Of a stretch of DNA of 64,000 nt, positions 42,809-54,741 are shown piece after piece. A model generated the notes under the pieces. That model was not told the origin of the DNA and made no database searches. It saw only the letters and a program-made list of their open reading frames with translations. Both the position numbers and the translations under genes were made by a program. How positions within the stretch are numbered: position 1 is the stretch's first letter; every line of letters starts with the position of its first letter. The DNA is from Stereocaulon alpinum. Taxonomy: Eukaryota; Ascomycota; Lecanoromycetes; Lecanorales; Stereocaulaceae. The DNA is taken from the NCBI GenBank assembly GCA_018257865.1, contig JAEUBA010000042.1, positions 1 to 64,000 of the forward strand, written 5' to 3'.

Positions 42809-43351
42809 ATGAAGGTACTGAAAGCCATCTTCCTTTCCCTCTGCCAATTTGACTTCTACACAATTATCCTCACAGCTACCATCACCTCGCTACCGCAAAA
42901 CCACCCCAGCCCAACAATCAACACCCCAACCCCCCCAAACATCCGCCTCCCCCACACTACGACAAACCCACCAACCCTCCCCCTCCTCCCCTCCCCTTCA
43001 GCCTCGATCGGCTACCCCATCACCGGCACCCCAACCGGATCCGTATACTTCTACAGCTACGGTGACCCCCTGAACGCCACCAACATAGACAACGTAATCC
43101 GCGACGCCAGTATCGAGATCCATGACCACGTACGAACAGATCCAGACGCTTTCGTCGGACGGAAATTGAAGCTCTATGTTCGAGGGAAGGTGGAGCTCTG
43201 TTTAGCGCCGAAGAGGGGCCTGACTTGGGGGATTTGGAGTGCTGCGTTTGATGCCGTTAGGATGTTTTATGTGGCTTTGGATGTGGCGATGATTTATGAG
43301 GTTGTTGATGATAAGTTTGGGTATGTGGGGGGTGGGTGGATGACTCCTTAG
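42809..43351 (+). CDS. Small protein with N-terminal hydrophobic segment, 180 aa
   Basis: Single frame. The start MKVLKAIFLSLCQFDFYTIILTA has a basic end followed by hydrophobic residues, resembling a signal peptide or anchor, although the Asp inside the stretch is unusual. A Pro/Thr/Asn/Ser-rich linker follows (about 30-70), then a conserved-looking domain (GSVYFYSYGDPLNATNIDNVIRDA, LYVRGKVELCLAPKRGLTWGIW, YVALDVAMIYEVVDDKFGYVGGGW). It may be a secreted or wall-associated protein. I do not recognise the family. Confidence 0.55.
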   Translation: MKVLKAIFLSLCQFDFYTIILTATITSLPQNHPSPTINTPTPPNIRLPHTTTNPPTLPLLPSPSASIGYPITGTPTGSVYFYSYGDPLNATNIDNVIRDASIEIHDHVRTDPDAFVGRKLKLYVRGKVELCLAPKRGLTWGIWSAAFDAVRMFYVALDVAMIYEVVDDKFGYVGGGWMTP

Positions 43352-43963
43352 TTGGGGTGATGGGGTTTGTGTGATAGGTTTGGGTGTTGTGCGTTGATGT
43401 TGTTGGTCTTGTTGGTGTACGAGGGTTTAGGGAGAGGTTGTATGGAGTGAGATACAAAGAACAATTATTGGCTGCCTATTTGTGGTGCGGTCAATGCTGG
43501 TCGACGTGTCAATGTGCACGTACTTTTCCCTCTTGACGACGATCTTTACCCAGGACAAGACATGGTGGAGTCTAATTCTACCCAAACCTTGCCAGAATGG
43601 CCGGCGAACAACAGTATTCGCCTTTCTACAGCTCAAGCAGTCAACTGCGGAGTATGATTCCACCTAAAGTACACTATTAGCACGCTACCCTTGAAACCGA
43701 CCAAGACCAACCCTGTAAGAGGTTTGATTCTTCTATTAACATAGCCTATAGATAGTCATTGAAGATATCAGAACATCAGATGCCGACGGTCATGATGAAC
43801 AATAGCGGTTGATTAATGGGAATTGCTGAGCTGACTATTCCGGTGCTGCCCGACAATCATCTGAAACAGAATCGAGCAACATCTCATGAAATACGCTCAC
43901 TGTCCTTTCTACGTGATACCTCTTGTATAGTCTTCCAGCTTCAAAACCTGCTCAATGGTGGGT
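43352..43963. other. Intergenic
   Basis: Spacer before the HET pseudogene on the opposite strand. No gene supported. Confidence 0.45.
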
Positions 43964-45014
43964 CTAGTATAAGTGTATTGCCTTGGTCTTGCCACCAAGT
44001 TTCGGGGCAGTTTCCCTCCATTTTAGTTGACTACCTCTCCACGAGAATTCCGTATCGATTGTAGCATAAAGTCCGTCACTCTTCCTGAAACAATTAAGGG
44101 TAACTTCACCGTTTGGCGACGGCGGATCTGGGAGGTGGAACTCCAAGCCTTTGTTTGTCATTGCATAGGGTGGTCTTAGTGACTTGCCGTTGGAGTCACT
44201 GACTATATCCCCTGATTCTGCAAAAAGCCTTGGCGAATATGCGAACACTCCGTAGTGACGTTCTGTCACGGGACCTTGCCACGCAAATATTGATTCATCA
44301 TCAGATTTTCTGATTATCTCCATCTGAAGTCTAATGAAGGCTCGTTGACCTCCTTCGCCATAGAGCAATGGCATGTTGACTTGAAACAAACCCAACAAGC
44401 AGTATGCGATGTCCTCTGCTCTAGTAGTACGTCTCTGCGACATCCAGCTCATCTTTTGGGCATGATTTGCAGAATAGGAGACTCGTATAGGATTCAATAC
44501 AAATTCTTCGCTAATACCTGTCACAGCTGCTATGTCCGCTGACAGTGAGTACTTGGGACCTATAAAATTCCAAGATTCATCGTAGAAAAGCACGTTCTTC
44601 GGCGCAAGGAGCTCCTGGAGCGTCCACCCGCGGGTAAACCAGGCACTCTGCCGGAATTGGTCAAGGGATGATTCAGAAGGTCCACTTTCATGCTCTGTCC
44701 ACAAAAAATCTTCCAGGTAGACACAGCATACCCTGGCCCCCTCATACCAACGAAACAATCAATTGATCGCCTCCGCTTTTCTTGTCGATACAGCAGGTGT
44801 CAATCCATACCCACGGAGCATGGTACGCCTCTTTCGCGAGGTTGCAGAAATATTTGATTTTGGAAATACAAGGACCTCCTTCCCTCTTTACGCCCTCAAA
44901 ATCGTGAAAAGTGACTTCATCTTTGCCCCATCGGTACGACAGGATTGCATACTGCGGGATGTCATCGCCAAAGAACTCCCCGAACTCTAGGGTTTTGACG
45001 TTGAGCAGGCGCAT
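43964..45014 (-). pseudogene. HET-domain (heterokaryon incompatibility) gene, broken by a frameshift and stop
   Basis: The start MRLLNVKTLEF, IPQYAILSYRWG, WVWIDTCCIDKK, then FRWYEGARVCCVYLEDF, WFTRGWTLQELLAP and MSWMSQRRTTRAEDIAYCLLGLF are hallmark HET-domain blocks. They lie in two frames: the first ends soon after CCIDKK (about 44770) and the second resumes at once as EAIN, then a stop (TGA at 44761-44759), then FRWYEG. The segment usually found here in the family (Ser, Ala, Glu, Leu rich) is missing, so a small deletion with frame change plus a stop is the simplest account. A splice solution is unlikely because family sequence resumes without a gap. HET proteins trigger death on fusion between unlike strains. 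Confidence 0.8.
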
Positions 45015-45928
45015 CCTCGCAACAATCAAATGAGCTGATACTGGCGTGGTTACTCGATGGACTGACTGTTATGCTCTGAAAGAAGCCGAGTTGACGAAGC
45101 TGCCACTTAAAAATAAAGGCTGAAGTACTGCAGGGATTTCCGGCTGAGAGTTTAGTTTCGGTGTGCTATGTATAAACCAAGAGCACATCGTCGCGCGCTC
45201 AAGCTAGGACTGATTGAGGTGTTGAGAAGCCGAAAGGACGCAATACCTGTCTGTGGACAGTTTGCCGAAATTGAATGGCGTGTCGATGGAGTTCCAATAT
45301 GGTGAACGCTGTTGATGGAAATTACGAAGCCTGTTTAACCTATTGCTAATCTAAGGAAAAGAGAAGTGGGCGAGTTGGCGAAAAATCATGATATATACAC
45401 AATGCATCCTACTATGTGTACACATTCATGGGCGTGCGTATACTAGACGAGTCGGTGTCCATATGATAACTCATGTCAACATCAATGCGTCTCAGTGGAG
45501 GAGTATTCGTGCAGCTGGAACGACTTCGTGTCGAGAAAATGAAAGACAGAGAAGCTTCAAGTAGCTGCAGTTCCCCATGGGGATACAACATGCTCGCTCG
45601 CTGCAGGCGAACTCCATGGCAGATATGCGTCGTATAAGAATGCGGCTAGCGAAATGGCGCAAGCCCACCTTTTACTCAGGTAAGGCTATCACATTTTACC
45701 ATGCGAAATCACGGAAGCCCGAAGTCTACACGGTAAGTAGGGTTCGAGCTCCCCAACTGTAAGCTGCGCTACGATCGTTCGAGGCTTGGGTGCTTTCACA
45801 GCCCCAGCCTAACCCCATACTCTGTTCCCCCTCATGTTCATCACTGTCTGTCACAACTCGTCCTCCTACCAATCTTTCGTCTTCCTCATCATCCACGCAT
45901 CTCACCAGCCAAACCCTCTATCCAAAAG
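45015..45928. other. Divergent intergenic region (HET pseudogene / helical protein)
   Basis: Spacer between oppositely oriented genes. No RNA gene or repeat recognised. Confidence 0.4.
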
Positions 45929-46782
45929 ATGGGTACACCATTCGAATACATCACCGGCACAATCAGCATCGCAAACGGCATCTTCACCCTCGCCACAAAC
46001 TTCTACAAACTAAAAAACGTAGACGACGACCTAAAAGTCTGTCTCCGCCTCCTAGTAATGATAAACGAAGACCTCAACACAGCACGCCGCCTCCGCAGTC
46101 GCAAGTACGCCCACATAAAACCCGAAATAACAGACAGCCTACATGACCGCGCCGACCGCGCCATCAAAGACCTCGATATCGCAGCGACGAAAATAGGCAA
46201 GAGTATCGAGGCAGTGAGGGTAGAAAAGTCTGTCGATAATAGTATTTCGATCGCGAAGCGGTTCAAGTGGGTTTTCAATGGGAAAGACAATTTTATTGCG
46301 CAGCAATGGGTTGTCAATGCTGCGCATATTCGTGTCTTGTCTGTGATTACGAGTATGGAGAGTCTGCCGGATGTGCAGGGGGAGATGCTCGCGCCACCGC
46401 CTACGTACGAGGAGGCGCTCTTGAGGAGTCCGAGCCAGCTTAGGGCGCTGAAGGGGAAGAGTACGGCTATTGTGGGAGGTGGGAAGATAAGTGAGGAGGC
46501 TATAGGTATGTCGTTCAATGCGTCTTCTACCGTAAGGCATTGGCAGACTAACACGTCGTGCTAGCTTCAGGGCCGGAACCCATTGCTCTCGACCCACAAC
46601 TACCTTCCCACAGACGCTCGTCTAGCTCACTATCTACATCACGAACACCATTTCACAGGCGTTCGTCGAGCTTGCTATCTACGTCGCGATCATTCCTCTC
46701 CGAGGACTACACAGAGGAGGATGTGATGAACGAGAAGATCTTGGCACGGTGGAACAGTAAGAAGAGAGCGCGGGTGGTATAA
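45929..46782 (+). CDS. Small helical protein, possibly HeLo-like N-terminal domain, 264 aa, one intron
   Basis: Exons are 45929-46505 and 46565-46782, joined by a 59-nt intron (GTATGT...GCTAG). The first 150 residues are alpha-helical and open with a mildly hydrophobic segment (FEYITGTISIANGIFTLATNFYKL). The pattern recalls fungal HeLo or HeLo-like N-terminal domains of death-inducing STAND proteins, which act by inserting their N-terminus into membranes. No NACHT or repeat domain follows; the tail is Ser/Arg-rich (HRRSSSSLSTSR repeated) with basic KKRARVV at the end. The resemblance is by pattern only and may be wrong. Its neighbourhood, a HET pseudogene and a Hsp70-like gene, makes a role in recognition or cell death worth testing. 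Confidence 0.6.
46506..46564 (+). other. Intron of the small helical protein gene
   Basis: 59 nt, GTATGT donor, GCTAG acceptor, phase kept (G then CT completes Ala). Confidence 0.75.
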
Positions 46783-47019
46783 CAGAACTTGTATCATACG
46801 TTGAGCATCAAGAACTGAGCACGTGATATATGAAAGATGAGGAACTCCAAAGCATCGTCGGCTTGAGGGTACGGCGCATGGTTTTGGACAGTCACACCAG
46901 ATGTAGCCTTATCTCTTAGACGTCTATAAGCATATGCTCTCATGTCGAGTTTTAAAGTCGTTTGTGACAAGATCTGAACGTTGCCTCTTCCACAGATATA
47001 CCATTTCACCTTCTCAGCT

Positions 47020-49373
47020 CTATTCTAGCCAACTCCTCCATCTGTTCTTCGAAGAATTTGGAGAACGCTGGCGCTGTTTTCTGATCTTTCTTCCTTGATG
47101 CTTTGAAAAGTCATGCTTAAACACAGGCGAGGGATCATCTGCAGCATGTTGCTGGCTGTACTGCGTGTCTGGTGACGGCTGCCTCGGACCTCGCTCATGC
47201 TCCCTGGTCTGCTCGCAAGACTGTGCGTTACTGACTGTCTCATATTGCGCTTTTGCTTCTGTCCGTGGTGACTCTGCTCTGGGCCTGCCACCACCTCTCG
47301 AGTTTATGCTTTGAGATTTTGTGCGACCAACGATACCGTATTTCCTTTTGATCTTTCGTTTGGGGGACTCAGACCTGTAGTCCTGCTCTTGTGCCAGGGT
47401 TGGCTCTTGATTTGGTATGCGAGCGTTGGACCCATGTTCTACATGGGCGGCTTTCGTAGGTGATTGGGGCCTAGGGCCACGAAGGGACGTTGAGCTTTGT
47501 TCTTGGGGGCGCGCCTGAGCTCTCGTATCTTGTTCTGCTTTTGTCGGCGATCTTGGTGGCTCCCCCGTGAGCCGTAGATTGCCCACCGACGTCAGTTCGT
47601 AAGGTGGCGTTGGAGTGGGTTTTTCGTGGTCAGGCTTAGACTCTCGCCTTCGTGGGTCTTTTCCTAAGCGTAAATCTTCGTCCGAGGGTCGATCTCCTTC
47701 CAATTGTGGGTCTCCTTCCGAGCTTTCGCTAGGATCGAAGTTTGGAATATTAGGAGAGACCGGAACGGTCATGTATTCTCCTACTTTAGTCTTCGACGAT
47801 GGCGGTTCCAGCTCGATGATGCGTTCCTTGGCGGGAGAGTTTTGCTGTTGTAGTTGTACGTATGGTCTCCGTGACATCACTGGGTTTGAGGTGATCTTTC
47901 CTAGTGATCCAGTATCTTCTCGCTTCGTTATAGAAGCTTTGTCGAAGTGTTGTTGCTCATAGAGGTTTTCGGATGGGCTAGAATCTGCAACGACTTTTTG
48001 CTCTGACCCAGCAACTTCTTTCCTTGTCAACGCGGTCTCGTCTGACTTGTATTCTTCGTATGATCCTTCTGCTGCGTTGGATCTTAGAACAACTTTCTGT
48101 GTTGAGCCAGTAATGTCTTGGTATGATAGATGATCGTTCGACTCTTGTGGTAGTCCATGAAGCCTTTCTGCTCCATTTGGCCTGTAAGGGTCGTACTCTA
48201 GCTCAATGAAATCTTTCCTTGTCAGAGGTGAATCGTACAGCTGTTGTTCGTACAACTGCTCTGCTCCGGCTGAATCTGAAAAGACCCTCTTCTCTAGGCG
48301 CGGCGGTTCTTTCTTTGGCAGAGAGTGAGGGTATGGCTGAGAGGCGTCTTCTCTGATATCCATGGACATCCTAGAGATTGTGATAGGTGATGAGTCGACT
48401 TCCGCATCTTCTTTCAGCATAGCTGTCGGCAGCATTCTTCCATCAATATCTCCGATTTTCCATATTGCAGGATATACAACCAAACCTTTCTGTCTTGACA
48501 CACCCCATTTTGGGTCTTGTCGTTGCTTGTCACTCGGTACATCCATTGGTATTTCCCAGCTCAAATTCCACATCGTGGGCTGGGCAAAGAGCATGGTTCC
48601 TAATCTTAGTATACGACTTATCATCAATGCCAAATTATTCTCCCGCTCTTCCCTGCCCTTGCCACTAGCATATGGTTCCTCTATAAAGGGCATAAGTATA
48701 CTGTTCAATTTGTCGATTAGACCTCGAACTCGTGTATCCGACACTTCGAGGCGGGATTTGGCATGCGTCGTGGGTAGGAGGAATGATGCTAGGATCCTCC
48801 ACCGAGCTAATGCAAGCTGATAAACTTCCTAGCATAAGCTAAAAGTTCAGCTAGGATTATGACATTTGCCTCACCTTCTTGCGACTCGTCTGGATGCTCT
48901 TTCGATCTAAATGCAGCCATGAGGGATATGGCAGCAGGAGAAAGTAGTGTTTGCTGTGGATCTCCGAAGAAATCGATGGTTGCGAACAGGATGCGAGCTA
49001 TCACAATTCGTATACCCGTGGTCCTTGAATGTGATTCCAGCAGTATACTTGCAAGTGCAGTTGCATTTCCGTTAGCATTTTCTGCCGTGTCCTTGAGAAC
49101 GCATTCGCCCAAGTGTGCCTTCAGCTCTGCTCCGCTCACGGCAACATGATCTTTCCGATAGAAGCTGATCGCATGCGCTTCAATGTGGCTTCGCAAAGTA
49201 ATTAGCTCCTTCACGATTGTGCTATCCTCGACAGGCTGCGGCAAATGTACTTCGACGGTCATTGCGGCTTCTCTTGATGCAAACGACCCTTCTCCGTTCG
49301 AGTTTGACGCGTTTTGGGGTGATGATGGCCCATTTTTGGGCGTATCTTTCTTAGATCTGTCCAGGAACGGCAT
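47020..49373 (-). CDS. Large protein with folded N-terminus and disordered C-terminus, 767 aa, one intron
   Basis: Exons are 49373-48875 and 48824-47020. The 50-nt intron (GTGAGG...AGGAAG, branch CTGAAC) joins DESQE to VYQLALARW, required because both frames carry one continuous helical domain. Residues about 60-330 look folded and conserved (TLRSHIEAHAISFYR, LLSPAAISLMAAFRSKE, RWRILASFLLP, MISRILRLGTMLFAQPTMWNLSW). From there to the end it is disordered and rich in Ser, Pro, Arg and Gln. It recalls fungal proteins often named TolA-like after their tails, but no enzymatic motif is visible. It is transcribed divergently from the Hsp70-like gene across 367 bp. Function unknown. Confidence 0.75.
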
Positions 49374-49740
49374 TCCGGCGTCAACAACGAAGTTGCAGTA
49401 AAGGTATGATCCCAGATCATTGTAAGTTGACTTAATGCATCGGCGCAAGAGCTGAGAGCCGCAGGTACAAGAGCAGACAGGAAATAAGCGAAGCCTTATT
49501 GCACAGATCCCCGCTTCATGCGTGGTAATCACAACGTGATAGGGGCGTTCTTGGCGGAGCTTGTCTGGCCTCAGCCTCTCGGCCCAACTTCTTCACGAGC
49601 ATTACATCTCCACGTAGCCTAGGAGGCATGCCTCGTCCCATCTCCGGCGCTCCAGTATGTATCAGAGGGACCAATGCAAGATCAAAATGATGGCATGATC
49701 AAACATCGCCATTGGGTCGGCAGCCGACTAGGTCTGCGAG
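49374..49740. promoter_or_regulatory. Divergent promoter region
   Basis: 367 bp between the start codons of the 767-residue protein gene (minus) and the Hsp70-like gene (plus). No operator recognised. Confidence 0.45.
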
Positions 49741-51912
49741 ATGAGTGCTCAATCACAAGTCGACCTCGTTGTGGGGATCGATTTTGGCATGACTTGCACA
49801 GGTAAGTGATCATGGCCCTGCTCCCAGACTTTAGTTAAATAGTCTCCATAGGTGTCGCATATTCCACCACTAAAATGCCGACGCCTCGAGTTATCCAAAA
49901 GTGGCCTGGCAAACTTCTTGAAGCGAACAACAAGGTTCCATCGTCCATATTCTACTGGCCCAGGACGAAGATTGCAAAAGTCTGGGGATTCGAGAGTCAA
50001 CATCTTGATGACACGAAAGAATGGTTCAAACGCTATCTAGATCCTGACGTTCTTCGTGGGCTTGAAGGTACAGCGCGCAAGAGAAGGACACAAAACGGAA
50101 CGGACAGCCTACAAGACCCAGATATACCAGACTCCGACGAGGTCAGGAAGTGGTACAGGGACTATATGAGCTGTCTCTATGCGCACTTGAGTGAGGTAAT
50201 ACAGAAGCAGACTGGCTTGTGGGAGTCGAAGTGTGTCGAATTCATCTTTAGCCTTCCATGCACGTTCACCAAGCTTGAAATTGGAAGAGATCTTCTCGCT
50301 CTCATCGCTCAAGCTGGTTTTGGGAAAGGAGGAGAACGGCACACCGTCGAACTCGGCTTGACGGAGCCGGAGGCAGCTGCGGTATATACCATCAAGGAAA
50401 CTGCAGTCGACTTTAAATCGGGCACCACCATACTTGTATGCGATGCTGGTGGCGGAACAACAGATTTTGCTATCCTCTCAAGCATCGGGAATAATGAAGA
50501 TGAGCCCGAACTGCAAGAACTAGATGTAGTCGAGGGCCAGAATGTCGGCTCAACGAACATAGACATGGCATTCGAGGAAATGGTCGAGCAACGCCTAGCG
50601 GCAGTAAGGCCAGCGCTTCCTGACCTCACAGCATGGTCCATGATGAATTCGACAGAGTTCCTGGGCTGGAAATGTGGTTTTGGTCAGGAAGATAGCCGGG
50701 CTTTCAGGAGCTTTCCGATCTCAGTACCAACAGTCGGCCAGGACTTCAACCACCAAGAGGCAGAGATTGAGAATGGCAAGATGAATTTCTCGCAGTACGC
50801 TTTCTTATTCTCTGCTTCCACAGAGCGTTTGCAATTGTATTGTGGCTGATTTTCACGTCTCCAGACAGGACTTTCGAAATCTTTTCGATCCAGAGGTCGA
50901 GAAGATAATAATTCTCATCTCTAAGCAACTGGATTCTTTGAAGAGAAAACATCGAAACAAGAAATTGGTATGCAACAGTCAGCGTTCGATCCGGTACGAT
51001 CAAGGAAAGCAGTGTACAGCCTGACACATACGCAGGACTACATGATCCTTTCTGGAGGACTAGGCAGCTCAGCGTATATACAGTCCAAACTTTCAACCGC
51101 TTTTGTGGGAAGCAGGAATCAGCCTAATCTACAGATACTGGTATCTGAAGAGCCGTAAGCTTCATTGAGTAGAATTCTATAGCCGGTTACTACTAACAGC
51201 AACTACAGGCAACTGGCTGTCGTCAAAGGTCTCGTTATCGACCGGATCCAGAAGTTGAAGAGCGGCAGGGCCGTCCTCAAGGGCCGGGCATGCCGGGCAT
51301 CCTATGGCATAGAAGGATTAGCTCTATATGACAAGCAGAAACACCAAGGACTGCCTGTGATCAAAGCTCCTGACGGTCAGCTGTGGGCGGAGAATCAGAT
51401 AGACTGGATCATCAAGAAGGTACGACGCTTTCATTGATGAGAACAGGAACAAACCCGACGCTGACTTGTCTAAGGGCGATTTGATTGATCCCGAAAAGCC
51501 ATTGATCATCCACCATTCCACACAGTTTCGCAAGGATGAGGAGAGAATAGGCAACGTACCCATTGTCATGTCTCATAATGAGCCTAATAGATTACCTAGC
51601 AGCACACAAAATCGTAAGCTCTTCGTGGCTAAGGCTGTGCAACGAACTGACACCACGGTAGCAGACGTGAGCCCTGTGTGTACAGTATTGTCCGATTTGA
51701 GCAAAATCGATCTAAACAAGTTGGACGCGAAGAAAGTGTCAAGCAAGCTACTTAGGTTCAGACGTCAGCGATACTACGAGGGAGATTACGACTTAAAGGT
51801 TATCATTGGAGCAACTGACATGAAGTTTGAGCTTTGGCTTCAAGGCGTTAGATGTATGAGCGGTAATGAGATCGGAGTTGAATGGGACAAGGCCCCTATT
51901 CGAAACCGTTGA
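49741..51912 (+). CDS. Hsp70-like actin-fold ATPase, 624 aa, six exons
   Basis: Exons are 49741-49801, 49852-50794, 50865-50967, 51036-51154, 51209-51419 and 51475-51912, total 1875 nt. All five introns keep frame. Branch sites include TACTAAC in the fourth. The ATPase fold is shown by the phosphate-1 loop VVGIDFGMTCTGVAYS, the phosphate-2 loop LVCDAGGGTTDFAIL and the adenosine motif MILSGGLGSSAYIQ. The C-terminal 170 residues do not look like an Hsp70 substrate-binding domain. This matches a class of fungal Hsp70-like proteins, related to animal HSPA12, of unknown clients. It is not a housekeeping Hsp70. Its proximity to the HET pseudogene may be meaningful or incidental. Confidence 0.85.
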
Positions 51913-54741
51913 GGTTTTGGTAGGTTAGATAGGTTGACAAAGGTTGGCAATACCTTTCCTGCTTGGACTGAGTATAAGGATCATGACGTAGTTCTTGCGT
52001 ATTGAACAAGCCTACGAGCAGGGAAAGCGTGGTGAGGTGGCCACAGATTACCACTACAGTTCCTATATTAATGACGTTGTCAAGCTTAGGGAGATTCCCG
52101 TAGCCACCAAACATGCTGAAATAATGTAACAGACTTGTCAAAGACACGAGATCAATCGTGCAATCAAAGAGGTCACAAAGTCAGCGAACACTGACAGTAC
52201 GTTCACCTAGTCACTGTTCTGGGCTCCAGTGACTTATTGTATATCTTATTAGCTTACGGAAAGGCCCCAGTCATCCTTGCCTACCATTCTCAACAGTAAA
52301 TAGATGAAAGAGACGGTCATTCTTCAGCGAGGAGTCCTTACTAGATTAAGTTGCTCCGAGTGGTGATGGTAAGAGAACAATCTCCACGTTCTAAAGTGTA
52401 TGTGACTGCATTGGTGAGATCTTGCTGCAGCCTAGATAGGCCTTCGCTCAGTGAGAGCACTAGGACACAGACCCACGAGTGGCTCACCTACCAGGACCCG
52501 CGTATATTTGGGGCCAACACCCCGAACCTGCCCTACATGTTCCCTGCATGGCTACCCGCCTCAAAACAGCTAAGGTAAGCGGTTAGCTATCGCAACTACT
52601 ATTCCTTCAGCCAAGACATAGCCACGTATTAGTGCAGCCACATCTCGCGATGCAAGCATGTATCTGGTGTCGACGAACGATCTTTCGATTTCAGAGTGGT
52701 GGGGGTAGGAGTTGGGAAGACAGCGGTCCTGAAGATCTAGCCATTTCCACTGCAATGGGAGCATATCCGATCGCCGTTCTTGGCGCCGTTAGTAGTGCAG
52801 TTTGCATATGCACGATAGCGTACCTTAGTGGGGTGATATTATGCAGGGTGTATGCAGGGCTTGTAGCCTCAACTGTGTTGTTAAACCTTGGTCACGCTGC
52901 TAGCCCTCCATTGGCTGCTGCAGACGTCCCCATTGCAGCTGGACTGTGGTATACCAAGACCCAAGCCACTACAGACACCATATCTATGTCGCCTAATGCA
53001 GGGATCGAAGGGACCGGTGATAACGCTGTCTTCGTCACCGTGTCACGCCTCGATCATCCCTTTTCCCCGCATATGGGATAAGAATTCGTCGTCTTATTGG
53101 GAGGGCCTCCTTGCATGTGACAGGGCAAATGCCGGGCATGCAGGACAGCATTTACCTATTCGGGTATGTACTGCGTCTCCTACTTTCGGACTCGATAGAG
53201 CCAGAGGTGGTATCCCTGAGATTCTAAACACTTTTCACTTTGATCGCTGCAGTGTCATGATATGTATCTGGAACTGTCCAGAACTCCCCTGCGCTCTCCC
53301 TGCACGGTAGCGGGATGGGTGGCGATAAGGTAATGGTCAAGAAGAACTCGTTTGATATCTCACATCCCGAACATGGACCTATCTCTGCCTCTTGATTTCC
53401 AACCAAACACGCTTTACCAGTCAGCGCGTAACCTGATCTGCCCTGTTGCTGCCCTACGATCGAAATGTGTGTAGGAGTAAGGACAAACCTGAACCAGGTC
53501 GTTGGAGGCTTTTGGGGTATTCTAGTGCTGTGATATCGATAACGATAGTTGTGGTTCGTTTGGAATAACGCAATCTATCTCCATAGGTGTAGAACGATAT
53601 AGACTGAAGTCGCGGTCAATGAGGGGTCCCGAAGGCTGATCACGCCATCAGTGAATCAGAGAATGCTTCACTTCACAACTCGATAAGAGCTCTCATCGCC
53701 CAGTAGAGATTACGCTATCTCATTCTGGGATAGGTGAAGGACTAGCCCTGATCATGCTATCACCGAGTAGAGCCTCCAGCTTTCTCGGACCTTCGGCACT
53801 CAGAGAGAGCCTATCTTTGCTCCTTTTCCTACTCTTGCTATCAGCTCATTTAGCGACAAATTCGTACGATACTTTAGATGAGGGTCTAGCGCTTCAGCAG
53901 GCTTCTAATAGGTCAGAGAATTCGGCTTGGTAGCTTACCTCAAAGCAGGTGAAGGCTATACAGAGATAAACGTGCATGTGCTGATAGCGAATGGTGCTCA
54001 TAGCACCCTGAAGACCTAGAGTTTACATTTCGGCAGGTCTCTCGATTCAGTACATGGTCATAGAAGGCGTGTCAACACCAAGGAGTACATCTCCTCCTGG
54101 GCAGGTACCCCATAAGCAAGCCCCTGGATCTGAACAGTAGACCCATAGTAGACCCTAGAGACCATAGGACCGTATTGAGGGCGACGGGGCGCGTATAGAC
54201 ATGTGATATGTGTAAATGAATGTATTCCAAAGGTGTAAGGAGTGTCTCAGGTAAGTGGTAAATGTTCCCCTGAGAGCCTCCGGGCCCGGTATCCCGGTAT
54301 CCCGGGGCCCTTCCGGGGTACGTAGTGTACAATCTTTCTTAGCGTTGACATAGAAGGGTTTCGAGACAACATTGACGTTGAGATAGAGTTCAACAAAGGC
54401 CGGAGCCATTGATGTCCGGGAAAGCACGTCGATGTCAGAGTCACGATACCCTTTCAGATAGTTGAAGAGCTTTTTCACCTGGATATCCATTATTGATCAG
54501 CTTCCACGTCGAAAGAGATACCTCCATTAAAAAAGCCTTCGTCTGAAGCATGACAAATAAAGTCCGCATTACCAGAGTTATGCTGCATGCGCTAGAAATG
54601 GAATCAACAGCGTGTCTCATGAATGTCATGTTATTCATTTATGGTCGTTGTGCCTGGCCAAGTATTGATCCATCGTCACTTGTCAGTGTTCTTATGATGC
54701 ATACCACCTCGTATGGCTCGGATTTAAACTTTCACTGTCGT
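51913..54741. other. Long gene-poor stretch
   Basis: Open frames (for example 52351-52578 and 52632-53081, the latter with a hydrophobic centre) lack family support. They may be remnants of a degraded gene or chance. No repeat or RNA gene recognised. Confidence 0.4.

Noticed and set aside
44740..44790. Intron in the HET gene at the frame change
   Set aside because: Family sequence resumes immediately on the other side with a stop codon inside, and no suitable donor/acceptor pair spans it.
45745..45760. B-box-like GGTTCGAGCTCC suggesting a tRNA
   Set aside because: No A box, and no cloverleaf stems could be formed around it.
52632..53081. Hydrophobic 149-codon frame
   Set aside because: No family match, no neighbouring exons, composition consistent with chance.
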